Positions 25,658-34,226 are shown, numbered from the stretch's first letter. The stretch is 46,274 nucleotides of DNA from an uncultured Phocaeicola sp. (GCA_944321015.1 CALUJS010000020.1:1-46274); one strand, 5' to 3'. A program made the numbers and translations. Notes: generated from the sequence alone by a model not told the origin.

Positions 25658-25756
25658 GTTTCTTTCGTTATTTGTGCGTGAGTTAATCGTTGTGGCCGGG
25701 AGGGGACATTCAACCCCGCCCGGCCTGAGTGTCATGTCTGAGAAATCGGCCCGGAG

Positions 25757-26050
25757 TTATTTGCCGTCGTTGTTCATGTCGATGTCTTGCGGCTTTCCTT
25801 CTTCGAAATCATCCACGGTGACCGTAAAGTCGACGGGCACGAGCACGGGGTCGCCACCGTCTTCCGGTTCTTTATCCGGATCTTCGGGGTCAACAGGAGG
25901 AACATAGCCGCCACCGTTGCCGAAGGTGAAGGTATAGACATACTTCTTGCTCTGCTCCCAAGTGATGTCGCTGGTCGGGATGGCTACGTAGGCATATTTG
26001 TCTTCGCTCGGCCAGTTGGTTGGACAAGATTTGCCTGCCCGTGCTGATTC
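25757..26050 (-). pseudogene. 5'-truncated fimbrillin remnant
   Basis: The minus strand has an open frame of 97 codons ending in TAA at 25757-25759 and opened only by an in-frame stop at 26051-26053. It has no usable start until five codons from its end. It reads '...CPTNWPSEDKYAYVAIPTS', 'DITWEQSKKYVYTFTFGNG', 'GGYVPPVDPEDPDKEPEDGG' and 'PVLVPVDFTVTVDDFEE', the typical C-terminal end of a fimbrillin/Mfa-like protein. The N-terminal bulk and signal peptide are missing, so it is a broken relic. Its downstream neighbour is the intact fimbrillin, 99 bp away. Upstream is 625 bp of noncoding repeats, which suggests a deletion whose end point is near 26050. Confidence 0.75.
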
Positions 26051-26318
26051 TTAAATAAGCTGCTATCATATTCTGTATGTTTTCTTGAGAATATAGTCGG
26101 GGAGCGGAGAGCGGAGGAGGGAATGGGCGAGGAGCGGCCTATATAATTAAGGTATGAGAGCGGGCGATGTCCGCCCTGTCAATCCCGCTGCGGGGCGGCC
26201 GGAGGCTGTCGGGGGATGGCTGTGCGTGTTTTAAAAAAATCACACAAACGCCATTTCCCCCGTCTGTCCGCCTCCTTCGTTAGGCGCGTTTGTAATCGAT
26301 TGACGGATAGGAGGTTGT
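26051..26318. other. non-coding stretch with no recognisable gene
   Basis: Part of a 625-bp gap (26051-26675). Apart from the two repeat arrays downstream, I see only GC-rich short hairpins, for example GGGCG (26162-26166) pairing with CGCCC, and an A/T patch near 26230-26240. No ORF with a credible start or family was found. It probably marks deletion scar sequence upstream of the fimbrillin remnant. Confidence 0.5.
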
Positions 26319-26423
26319 CGTTTGTCCCCGACGAGCACCTCGTTTGTCCCCCACGAGCACCTCGTTTGTCCCCGACGAGGGCCTCGTTTGTCCCCCACGA
26401 GGATGTCGTTTGTCCCCGACGGG
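26319..26423. repeat. second 22-bp tandem repeat (CGTTTGTCCCC type)
   Basis: Five head-to-tail units start at 26319, 26341, 26363, 26385 and 26407, the last one partial. Each unit contains CTCGT, nine bases, ACGAG, so each can fold on itself. Odd units read CCCCGACG and even units CCCCCACG, giving a higher-order period of 44 bp. The sequence is unrelated to the CATATG arrays, although the unit length is the same. Confidence 0.92.
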
Positions 26424-26554
26424 AAAACGGGGTGTCCCGGGCTTCCGTTTTATTTGACTAAATATTGACAGAATGGGCGCGCCTGAGCGATTGGGAAGCG
26501 GTGGGGAGAACCGTGCGCGATTGGGGTGCGCGATGCTCGATTGAGGACTCCTTT

Positions 26555-26641
26555 GAGCGTTCATATGCCCGCTGCCGGGCGGGCATATAGACAGACGCGA
26601 GCGCCCATATGTCCGCTCGCGAGCCGGCATATGGGCGCTCA
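26555..26641. repeat. 22-bp CATATG palindromic array, right copy flanking the fimbrillin island
   Basis: Cores at 26562 (CATATG), 26584 (CATATA), 26606 and 26628 (both CATATG). It is almost the same sequence as 22190-22269 and lies in the same orientation. It sits 35 bp from the stop of the phosphatase-like gene at 26676. Confidence 0.9.
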
Positions 26642-26675
26642 AAGGGGGTTGCGTCCGGAGTGTAATCTGTCGGAT

Positions 26676-27620
26676 TTATTTGTTCTTGGTCACCGTGTGG
26701 AGCACGCGGCCTTCCTTGTCGAGCATGTAGAGGCACAGGGTGTGCTTGTCGGCCGCCACGAGGGAAAAGCCCGGCTTGCCGGAGCAGAACACCGTGCCGT
26801 CGGTGGGGCGCACCTCGCGGCTGAGCGAGCCGGAGCTGTTGACCACGTAGTCGATGTCGGTGCCCGGCTTGCGGATGTGCTGGAAGGTGTGTATGTGTCC
26901 GCAGACGTACATGGCCACGTTCGGGTGGCGCAGCAGGATGGTGTTCACGCGGTTCTGCATGTCGATGCGCTCCTTCTCGCTCTTGTCCGTGTCGGCATAG
27001 ACGGGGTGGTGTCCGAGGACGATGACCCAGTCTTCCCCGGCCGAAGCCAGCGTCTGGTCGAGCCACTTCAGCTGCGCGTCGACGTCCTGCTTGCCGGCGT
27101 CGGGATACTTCTCGCCGTCCTCGCGATACTTGTCGATGAGCGGCGTGGTGTCGAGCATCACGATGCGCACGGTCACGTCATTGTCTTCAATGACCTGCGT
27201 GTAATAGCGGGCGGGGATGTCCCAGCGGGCGCTCACGCGGGCATAGTCGAGCACGGCCTGCGTGTTGCCCCGATACTCATGGTTCCCCATGCTGGGCAGC
27301 CAGGGTATCATCAGCTCCGGATGGCTGTAAATCAGCTCGTAGTTGGTCATCCAGAGGGGGTCGTTCACGCTGCGCACGCCCTCGAAGTGGTGCACGTCGC
27401 CGGGAGCGACCACGCACTCAATGCCCACGGTCTCGGCCATCCGGCCCATCAGCTCGGCTATGGGCTTCTGGTCGTAGTATCCGTTGCGGCCCAGGTCGTT
27501 GGCCACGTAGAAGTTGACGTCTTTCTCGAGTTTCTCCCACTCCGCCGGGGTCTGGGCGAAGGTCAGCGCGGCCGTCAGGATGAGGCAGCCCGCGAGGAGC
27601 AGTCTTTTCATTGTTTTCAT
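26676..27620 (-). CDS. purple-acid-phosphatase-like metallophosphoesterase, secreted
   Basis: A 314-residue exported calcineurin-like phosphoesterase whose layout follows tartrate-resistant acid phosphatase. A signal peptide ends near Ala22. Metal ligands visible are Asp42 ('NDLG'), Asp75 ('GDVHH'), Asn113-His114 ('GNHE'), His204 ('GHHPVYA') and His242/His244 ('GHIH'). In purple acid phosphatases the Asp75 motif reads GDNxY, whose Tyr binds iron and gives the colour; here that position is His78. So it probably hydrolyses phosphoesters with a different metal pair. It follows the TonB receptor gene by 36 bp, consistent with release of phosphate or a sugar from a substrate which that receptor imports. 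The start is the ATG at 27620, not the TTG six bases upstream. Confidence 0.87.
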   Translation of the reverse strand: MKTMKRLLLAGCLILTAALTFAQTPAEWEKLEKDVNFYVANDLGRNGYYDQKPIAELMGRMAETVGIECVVAPGDVHHFEGVRSVNDPLWMTNYELIYSHPELMIPWLPSMGNHEYRGNTQAVLDYARVSARWDIPARYYTQVIEDNDVTVRIVMLDTTPLIDKYREDGEKYPDAGKQDVDAQLKWLDQTLASAGEDWVIVLGHHPVYADTDKSEKERIDMQNRVNTILLRHPNVAMYVCGHIHTFQHIRKPGTDIDYVVNSSGSLSREVRPTDGTVFCSGKPGFSLVAADKHTLCLYMLDKEGRVLHTVTKNK

Positions 27621-27656
27621 AATCAAAAGGATTGTTTTTTAGGGTTTATGCAATTC

Positions 27657-30443
27657 TTAGAAAGCCACTTTGATTCCGGCATTGACCTTCACGCCGTAGT
27701 ATTCGGCCTGCATCGTGCGGTCCTTGGTGCCCTGATAGTAGCGCAGGGGCTGGTTGAGCAGGTTGTTGGCCTCGCCGTAGACGGTGCACTTGATTTTCTT
27801 GCCGAAGGTGTAGGAGGCATTGAGGTCCAGATAGTCAACGGCGTCATAGTAGCGGTCGAGCATGGCGTGTTTGCCCATCTCGTCGATGAACTCGGATGCA
27901 TGGTTGTAGGACAGGCGCACGTTCCATCCCTTCTTCTCGAAGTAGAGCGAAGCGTTGACCAGGTGTTCGGGCGAGCCCGGCATACGGAGGTCTTTCTCAT
28001 TCTCGCGTCCCTCGAAGTTGAAGTTGTTCACTCGGGAATAGGTATAGGTGTAGTTGCCATAGAATCCGAGACATTTCAGGGCGGGGGCGATGAAGCCGAA
28101 GTCGCGCTGGAAGCCCGCCTCGACACCGAAGAGGTCGGCGTCGCCGCCATTGATGGAGGTGGTGATTTCCTTGAAGTCAAAGTTCGGATAGCCTGCATAT
28201 TCGCCGCTGGTGCGCTGGTCGACGATGAAGTCGTTGATGCGCTTGTAGAAGATTCCTGCCGACACGAGGCCTATGCTCTTGAAGTAGTAATCGGCGCTGA
28301 GGTCGAAGTTGTAGGAGATGGCGGGCGTCAGGTCGGGGTTGCCGATGGTCACCTTCTCGTCGTCGAGGTCGAGCGCGACGTTGGGCACCAGTGCGGAGTA
28401 TTTCGGGCGGGCCAGCGTGTTGGTGAACGAGGCGCGCATCTTGAGGTCGTCGTTCACATCCCACTTGTAGAGGATGCTGGGGAGCACGTTGATGTAGTCG
28501 TTCTTCTGCTTGCCGGTGCTTTCTATGCTCTCGTTCTTGTCTGCGTCCTTCGTCCAGTTCCATCCCTCATATTCCAGGTTGGTGGCTTCCATGCGCAGGC
28601 CGAGCACGAGCTGGTGGCGGCGTCCGAGATGCTGGTCGAAGCGGACGTAGGCCGAGGTCACGTTCTCCTGGGCGTCGTAGTTGCCGGACGATTCTTCCCA
28701 CACGCGCTCTCCTTCCATCGAGCCGAGAGGCAGGTCGGCCAGATAGCCCTTCGACACGAAGTCGAGCGGCTTGTATTGTCCGTCCCCGGGGATGTAGTCC
28801 TTGCGGATTTGCGAGGAGAGGTGGCTCATGTATTCGTCGCCGTATGTGTCGGCATAGGAGCCGGCGTAATCATACTGCACGATGTCTTTCGTCTTGGACT
28901 TGTGGGCGTATTTGGCTCCGAATCGCAGGGTGTTGCCAAACTCGCCCTTGCGTAGCGGAAGCTCAAAGTCGAGGTGGAACTTGGCATCCACCTCGTGGAT
29001 GTCCTGATTGGATTCGGTCAGTTCGTCGACTTCCCACGGGCCGTCGTGGAGGTTGATGTTGTTGGTCACGTAGGGGAACTTCTTTCCGGCGTCCACCACG
29101 TCCAGCGTCAGTCCTTCCTGTTTCAGGTTGAAGTATCGCTCTTCGGGGCGGTCTTCGCTTGCACGGGCATACGATGCGCCCCAGTCCATCATCAGGTTGC
29201 CGAAGATATGTTCGCCGCCGAGCGAGAAGTCCATCGTCTGTTGCAGTTCCAGGCGGGCGTCGTGCTTGTCGTGGGCGCCGCCTTTGGTCTCGATTTCCAC
29301 CTCAGCCTCGCCGTCGGCCGACTTGTCGAGGTCTTTGTAGGAGATGCGGTAACGGTTTTCCCAGTCATGGCGTCGGTTATAGATGCCTTTGAAGAAGAGC
29401 TTGTGGTTGGGGTTGATATCGTAGTCGAGCGAAAGGGAATAGCTCTGACGTTGACGGGTCACATAGTATTGGCGCGTCTCGGCATCGGTAATGAATATCT
29501 CGCCCGTGTCCTCATCGCGGTCGTACTCGAACTCCACGTCGTCCGAGCCGATGGGCGAATTTTGATAGGACACGGCTGCCATCACGCCCAGTTTGTCGTT
29601 GAAGAAGCGGTCGCCATAGGTCAGACCGAAGTTCAGCTGAGGGTCTTCGCTGATCCAGTTGTAGCCGCTGCCCAGCGTGGCGTTGAACGTGCGTTTGTAG
29701 GGCGAGTTCTTGGTAACGAGGTTGATGGAGCCTCCGATGGCGTCGCCGTCCATGTCGGCCGTGACGACCTTGTTCACCTCGATGGTCTGAATCATGTCGG
29801 CCGGGATGAGGTCGAGCTGCACGTTGCGCGCGTCGCCTTCGGCCGAGGGCAGGCGGTTGCCGTTGATGGTTACCGAGGTGAGGTCGGGCGACGTGCCGCG
29901 CACCTGTCCGAAGCGTGCTTCGCCCTGGTCATACTGCACGTTGATGCCGCTTATGCGCTTCAGGGCGTCGCCGATGTTCGAGTCGGGGAACTTGCCCACC
30001 TGGTCGGAGGACACCACGTTGACCACGCCGAGCTTGTTCTTCTGCTGGTTCAGGGCGCGGCTTTGTCCTTGGAACACGCCGCCCACGACTACTTCCTGCA
30101 ATTCGAGGCCTTCGTTCATGGTGATGTCGTGCTCCACGGTCTTGCCTTCCGGCACGTTGAGCGTCAGAAAGATGGGCTCATAACCCACGTAGCTTACCTT
30201 TATCTTATAGGTACCCGGTTTCAGGTTGGTCAGCGTATAGAAGCCGTTGACGTCGCTGATGGCGCCGCTCTTCAGATTCTCAACAAATATGCTGGCACCC
30301 GGCAGCACACGATGCTCCGAGTCTACCACACGACCACGTATCACACCCACTGCGGGGTCTTCGCTTGCGTTGTCTGCCCATGCAGGATTGCACAGAACTG
30401 TAGAAAGTAATAATAAGCTTGTTGCTTTAGCAATTCTTTTCAT
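27657..30443 (-). CDS. TonB-dependent receptor with regulatory-like N domain
   Basis: A 928-residue outer-membrane transporter. After a signal peptide (to about Ala23) comes a carboxypeptidase-regulatory-like domain (about 33-112, 'GRVVDSEHRVLPGASIFVENL'). Next are the plug ('VSSDQVGKFPDSNIGDALKR', 'GTSPDLTSVTINGNRLPS', 'MDGDAIGGSINLVTK') and a barrel ending 'YYGVKVNAGIKVAF' with the expected terminal Phe. The plug wording resembles the Caulobacter-type TonB receptor group and not SusC, and no SusD gene is adjacent. It is co-transcribed with the phosphatase-like gene, so a phosphorylated organic substrate is a reasonable guess. A near-match -7 box (TTATTTTG, minus strand, 30469-30476) lies 25 bp before the ATG. 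Confidence 0.93.
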   Translation of the reverse strand: MKRIAKATSLLLLSTVLCNPAWADNASEDPAVGVIRGRVVDSEHRVLPGASIFVENLKSGAISDVNGFYTLTNLKPGTYKIKVSYVGYEPIFLTLNVPEGKTVEHDITMNEGLELQEVVVGGVFQGQSRALNQQKNKLGVVNVVSSDQVGKFPDSNIGDALKRISGINVQYDQGEARFGQVRGTSPDLTSVTINGNRLPSAEGDARNVQLDLIPADMIQTIEVNKVVTADMDGDAIGGSINLVTKNSPYKRTFNATLGSGYNWISEDPQLNFGLTYGDRFFNDKLGVMAAVSYQNSPIGSDDVEFEYDRDEDTGEIFITDAETRQYYVTRQRQSYSLSLDYDINPNHKLFFKGIYNRRHDWENRYRISYKDLDKSADGEAEVEIETKGGAHDKHDARLELQQTMDFSLGGEHIFGNLMMDWGASYARASEDRPEERYFNLKQEGLTLDVVDAGKKFPYVTNNINLHDGPWEVDELTESNQDIHEVDAKFHLDFELPLRKGEFGNTLRFGAKYAHKSKTKDIVQYDYAGSYADTYGDEYMSHLSSQIRKDYIPGDGQYKPLDFVSKGYLADLPLGSMEGERVWEESSGNYDAQENVTSAYVRFDQHLGRRHQLVLGLRMEATNLEYEGWNWTKDADKNESIESTGKQKNDYINVLPSILYKWDVNDDLKMRASFTNTLARPKYSALVPNVALDLDDEKVTIGNPDLTPAISYNFDLSADYYFKSIGLVSAGIFYKRINDFIVDQRTSGEYAGYPNFDFKEITTSINGGDADLFGVEAGFQRDFGFIAPALKCLGFYGNYTYTYSRVNNFNFEGRENEKDLRMPGSPEHLVNASLYFEKKGWNVRLSYNHASEFIDEMGKHAMLDRYYDAVDYLDLNASYTFGKKIKCTVYGEANNLLNQPLRYYQGTKDRTMQAEYYGVKVNAGIKVAF

Positions 30444-30686
30444 CTGTTATGCTTTATAATTGACGCTGCAAAATAACGGCGGTCATGTTACGTGCATTTT
30501 GCGCGTGTTTGAAGAAGCGGTAACAGAACGGTTACAAAGCCGTTTCAGAAATGGGAATCTGAGGGAACGGAGGGGCCGGACAGGCGCTTGGCTCGATGGT
30601 GCAAACACAAACAGCGCGGGTGACGCGGAAGTTGATTGCCATCCGCGCCGCCCGCGCAACCCGTTGCCGGGAAAATGCCTTAAAGC

Positions 30687-31199
30687 TTAGAAGCTGTAGC
30701 CCAAGCGCATGAAGAAGCCGTTGAGCTTGCTGTCGATGTCCTTGATGCAGTTGGTCAGGCCAAACTCATAGCCCAGCTTCAGCGAGAAGTTGCGATAGGT
30801 ACCCATGGCGCCGACATCGATACCCAGATTGACGGTGTTGGTCTCGGGCATGTCGTCATCGACAACCATCAAGGCCAGCGTCGGACCTGCCAGCAAGCCT
30901 ACCTGATAGTCTTCGGCATTGAGGAAGTTCCAGTGGGCGTCGGCATTGATTTCGATGAATCCCGGATCCCAGTTTTCACAACCTTTGGTGGTGTAGGCCA
31001 GGCCGGCCGACCAGTCGAATGCGCCCGACAGCGGAGCACGATAATCCACGCCGATGTTCAGGAACTTCATTTCGGAGTCGGGCGAAACGCCGTCGACACT
31101 GATGTTGGCAAAGTTCATGCCATACCACACGGTAAATTTCTGTGCATTCGCACACACTGCCATCACACATAGGCAAAGTGTCAAAAATAACTTTTTCAT
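30687..31199 (-). CDS. small outer-membrane beta-barrel protein
   Basis: A 170-residue exported protein with a signal peptide (MKKLFLTLCLCVMAVCANA, cut before Gln20). About eight alternating hydrophobic strands follow ('FLNIGVDYRAPL', 'FDWSAGLAYTTKG', 'YQVGLLAGPTLALMV', 'FSLKLGYEFGL'), and it ends in Phe ('MRLGYSF'). This is the layout of the PF13568-type or OmpX-like barrel of Bacteroidetes. Function unknown: no ligand-binding signature is visible. It is transcribed alone from the minus strand; its start faces a 776-bp gap before dut. The 243 bp between its stop and the TonB receptor start contains no clear terminator. Confidence 0.83.
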   Translation of the reverse strand: MKKLFLTLCLCVMAVCANAQKFTVWYGMNFANISVDGVSPDSEMKFLNIGVDYRAPLSGAFDWSAGLAYTTKGCENWDPGFIEINADAHWNFLNAEDYQVGLLAGPTLALMVVDDDMPETNTVNLGIDVGAMGTYRNFSLKLGYEFGLTNCIKDIDSKLNGFFMRLGYSF

Positions 31200-31760
31200 A
31201 ATGGATAAATATTAGGTGAATAAAAAAGAATAGACCGTATCGTGACATCTCCCTCGCCGACGGGGGAATCCGGAATAAGTATGAAACCTCGCGCCCTCCT
31301 TGGGCCGGTTTCGTTGTCGTCTGTCGTATGCGTCACTCTTTTCATAGCTCTAAACATTTTTCGTGTAAGGCGCCTTGACGCCTTTTTCATTACTCTCTAT
31401 CAATCTTGTCTATTTATCACATTGCGAATTTAATTATTTGTTTGTGTTTCCTATTATATGTTAAGTTAAAAATAGTTATCTAGGCTATCGTCTTCTCCTC
31501 GCCCGCATTTGAAGCCGTATTGGGACGGGAGTCCGGGCACGTCGGCATCGGGCTTTTCTTCTTCCTATTATAATAATAGGTATAGGCCAAACGGCCCGCA
31601 AAGGCGCATCCGGGCGGAAAGAACCGGACATGCCGGAGGATGTGCGGAGGAAATGGTCTGAAAACCGCTGTGCTAGTGGCCTGAAGCATCCGCCTCCGTG
31701 CGAATCCGCATCTGAAAAATGCGGCCCGGACAAGCCTTCTCGTTTTCGCCCTTGTCCGTT
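31200..31760. other. long divergent intergenic region with no recognised gene
   Basis: Together with the array at 31761 this is the longest gap in the window (31200-31975). The left part is AT-rich around 31390-31480 and contains two short palindromes: CCTATTA (31564-31570) pairing with TAATAGG (31574-31580), and the hairpin at 31367-31387. Short ORFs on both strands lack family resemblance or ribosome-binding context. The region could hold the regulated leader of the barrel-protein gene or a small RNA; I cannot decide from sequence. Confidence 0.5.
31367..31387 (+). terminator. possible rho-independent terminator in the intergenic region
   Basis: AAGGCG (31367-31372), loop CCTTGA, then CGCCTT with five T residues. 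It has the shape of a weak plus-strand terminator, but no gene precedes it on that strand for more than 1 kb. It may end an unannotated small RNA or be chance. Confidence 0.35.
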
Positions 31761-31840
31761 CATATTCCCGCTCGCGAGCGTCCATATTCCGGCTCGTGAG
31801 CGCCCATATGTCCGCTCACGCCTCTCCATATGGACGCTCG
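31761..31840. repeat. 22-bp CATATG-family palindromic array
   Basis: Cores at 31761 (CATATT), 31783 (CATATT), 31805 (CATATG) and 31827 (CATATG), 22 bp apart. The first spacer is the perfect palindrome CGCTCGCGAGCG. It lies between the divergent barrel-protein and dut genes, about 135 bp before the dut start. Confidence 0.88.
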
Positions 31841-31975
31841 CCGCCCTCCGGACATCCCCTTGTCAGCCCGTCAACTCGTCCCCTTGTCCCCTAATATAAT
31901 TAAATAACTGAAAATCTTTTCTGCCATGTCTTTTGAATTGTTTACTTTCGCAAAACAGAACAATCTCCGACAACT

Positions 31976-32410
31976 ATGAACGTAAGAATCATCAATAAGT
32001 CAAAACATCCGCTTCCGGCTTATGCCACCCCTCTGTCGGCAGGCATGGACTTGCGGGCCAATCTGGATAACCCCATCGTGTTGAAACCCATGGAACGCTG
32101 CCTGGTGCCCACGGGCCTTTACATCGCCCTGCCCGAAGGCTATGAGGCCCAGGTGCGTCCGCGCAGCGGTCTGGCGCTGAAGAAGGGCATCGGCGTGCTG
32201 AACGCTCCGGGCACCATCGACGCCGACTATCGGGGCGAGATAGGGGTCATCCTCGTCAACCTTTCGGCCGAGGATTTCACGGTGGAAGACGGCGAGCGCA
32301 TAGCCCAGATGGTGGTGGCGCGCCACGAACGGGTGGAATGGGACGAGACGGACAGCCTCGACGCGACCGAGCGGGGCGCCGGAGGCTTCGGCCACACCGG
32401 GCGGGAGTGA
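31976..32410 (+). CDS. dut: dUTP diphosphatase
   Basis: A trimeric dUTPase that hydrolyses dUTP to dUMP, keeping uracil out of DNA and feeding dTMP synthesis. The 144 residues contain all five family motifs: 'SAGMDLRA' (21-28), 'RPRSGLAL' (about 62-69), '[13 protein letters not shown]' (about 79-91), 'GERIAQMVV' and the C-terminal P-loop-like '[11 protein letters not shown]'. Length is normal. A degenerate promoter box (TACTTTCG, 31943-31950) lies 25 bp upstream. It heads a four-gene run with the TPR lipoprotein, DUF4292 lipoprotein and EnvC-like protein, an order I recall from other Bacteroidales. Confidence 0.97.
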   Translation: MNVRIINKSKHPLPAYATPLSAGMDLRANLDNPIVLKPMERCLVPTGLYIALPEGYEAQVRPRSGLALKKGIGVLNAPGTIDADYRGEIGVILVNLSAEDFTVEDGERIAQMVVARHERVEWDETDSLDATERGAGGFGHTGRE

Positions 32411-32447
32411 AGGCGATGCGGATGTGACAAAACTTATCAGCATACTC

Positions 32448-34226
32448 ATGAGCATTGACTTGAAAATACGGATGCGGCGGGTCGTCCCGCTCTGCCTGTC
32501 GGTGGTCCTGCTGGCGTTGACGGCCTGCGGTTCGGCAGCAAGGCTGAAAGCCTCGGGCGCGGCCGATGTCGGCGAGATGCGCCTGAGCGATGACGCCCGG
32601 CTCCGCTTTGAATACTATCTCATAGAGGCCGCCCGGCTGAAGGCGGCGGGCGAATATGACGCCGCCCTCGAGATGTACGAGCACTGCCTCTCCATCGACT
32701 CCACGTCGGCCACGGCGACATACGAGATGGCCGCTTTCTATGCCATGCTGGGATGGCAGGCCAAGGCGCAGGCCTGCTTTGAACGCGCGGTGGAGCTCAA
32801 TCCCGACAATTTCTGGTATAAACAGACGCTGGCCGCCTTCTACCAGCGTTACGGGCAGGACGACAAGGCCATTGCCGTCTACGAAGGCATGGTCCGGCAA
32901 TTTCCCAAGCGGAGCGAGCCGCTGATGACCCTCGTGTCGCTCTATGGCGACAAGCAGGACTATCCCGGCGTGGTGCGCACGCTCGACCGCCTGGAGGTGA
33001 AGGAGGGCAAGTCGGAGTTGCTGACGATGGAGAAATTCCGCATCTATCTGCAGATGGACAGCACGGCGCGCGCCTTTCGTGAGATTGAGAGCCTGGTGAA
33101 GGAATATCCCAACGACACCCGCTACAGGCTGATTCTGGGCGGCGTCTATCTGGACAACGACCGTTGGGACGATGCCTACGACACTTTCCGGGCCGTGCTC
33201 GGCGAGGAGCCGGACAATCCGCAGGCCCAGCTGGCGCTGGCATCCTACTATCAGCGGAGGGGAGAAGACTCGCTCTACAACGCTCTGCTCGACGAGGCTT
33301 TGCTCAACGGCAGGCTCGACACGCCCACGCGCCTCGACATCATGCGCCAGCTGATTGTCGACGCCGAACAGACGGGCGACAGCCTGCGTGTGCTCGACAT
33401 GTTCCGCCGCACCATCCCCGCCGAGCAGGAATCGGCCGAGCTGAGCATGCTCTGCGCGCAGTACATGATAACCAAACACATGCCCGAGGACAGCATCAAG
33501 ACGGTGCTCAACCACATCCTGCGCATAGAGCCCGACAACAAGGCGGCGCGCATACAGCTGTTGAGCTATGCCGTGAAGGACGACAACTATGAGGACGCCG
33601 TTGCCATCTGCCGTCCGGCGCTGGAATACAATCCCGATGTCATCGAGTTCTACTATTATCTGGGCATCTCCTATTACCAGACCGACCGGAGCGACGAAGC
33701 CCTGGCCACCTTCCTCAAGGGAGTGGAGCAGGCCGATGCCGGAACGGACAAGAGTATCGTGTCGGACTTCTACCAGATGATAGGCGACCTCTATCACGAG
33801 AAGCGGAAGAACGACTTGGCCTATGCCGCCTATGACTCGTCGCTGGTGTATAACCCCGACAACATCGGCACGCTCAACAACTACGCCTACTACCTCTCGC
33901 TCGAGCGGCGCGACCTGGACAAGGCCGAGGAGATGAGCTACAAGACCGTCAAGGCCGAGCCTCACAACAGTACGTATCTCGACACGTATGCCTGGATACT
34001 TTTCGAGAAGGGCCGCTACACGGAGGCCAAACTCTACATCGACGAAGCCGTGAGAAACGAGGCCGAGCCGAGCGCGGCCGTGATGGAGCACTGTGGCGAC
34101 ATCTATTACATGGCGGGCGATGCGGACAAGGCGATGGAGTGGTGGCAGAAGGCGTTGCGGCAGGACGACAACGAGTCGAAGACACTGGAACGCAAGATTA
34201 AACTGAAGAAATACATCCCCGAATGA
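32448..34226 (+). CDS. TPR-repeat lipoprotein
   Basis: A 592-residue envelope protein built almost entirely of tetratricopeptide repeats (from about residue 50 to the end; clear units include 'AAGEYDAALEMYEHCLSIDS', 'LGWQAKAQACFERAVELNPD' and 'KGRYTEAKLYIDEAVRN'). The signal peptide ends in lipobox LTAC. Two ATG codons are possible, 32448 and 32472; both give a signal peptide, and a GTG at 32424 is less likely. It lies 37 bp after dut and overlaps the next gene by four bases (ATGA), so it is translationally coupled to the DUF4292 lipoprotein. It probably scaffolds an outer-membrane assembly; no enzymatic motif is present. Confidence 0.88.
   Translation: MSIDLKIRMRRVVPLCLSVVLLALTACGSAARLKASGAADVGEMRLSDDARLRFEYYLIEAARLKAAGEYDAALEMYEHCLSIDSTSATATYEMAAFYAMLGWQAKAQACFERAVELNPDNFWYKQTLAAFYQRYGQDDKAIAVYEGMVRQFPKRSEPLMTLVSLYGDKQDYPGVVRTLDRLEVKEGKSELLTMEKFRIYLQMDSTARAFREIESLVKEYPNDTRYRLILGGVYLDNDRWDDAYDTFRAVLGEEPDNPQAQLALASYYQRRGEDSLYNALLDEALLNGRLDTPTRLDIMRQLIVDAEQTGDSLRVLDMFRRTIPAEQESAELSMLCAQYMITKHMPEDSIKTVLNHILRIEPDNKAARIQLLSYAVKDDNYEDAVAICRPALEYNPDVIEFYYYLGISYYQTDRSDEALATFLKGVEQADAGTDKSIVSDFYQMIGDLYHEKRKNDLAYAAYDSSLVYNPDNIGTLNNYAYYLSLERRDLDKAEEMSYKTVKAEPHNSTYLDTYAWILFEKGRYTEAKLYIDEAVRNEAEPSAAVMEHCGDIYYMAGDADKAMEWWQKALRQDDNESKTLERKIKLKKYIPE

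Noticed and set aside
22190..26641. Invertible DNA switch around the fimbrillin gene
   Set aside because: The two flanking arrays are in the same orientation, so recombination would delete and not invert; no tyrosine or serine recombinase gene lies in the window.
26458..27066. 202-codon minus-strand open frame over the array and the phosphatase gene
   Set aside because: It is out of frame with the phosphatase-like gene and translates the array; Arg/His/Pro-rich composition marks it as a shadow.
31242..31433. 63-codon plus-strand open frame in the gap before dut
   Set aside because: No ribosome-binding context, family resemblance or conserved pattern; composition follows the surrounding noncoding DNA.
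32277..34091. 604-codon minus-strand open frame opposite the TPR gene
   Set aside because: It is a shadow of the TPR lipoprotein gene in GC-rich DNA: it has no family motif, and the plus strand encodes clear tetratricopeptide repeats with a signal peptide.
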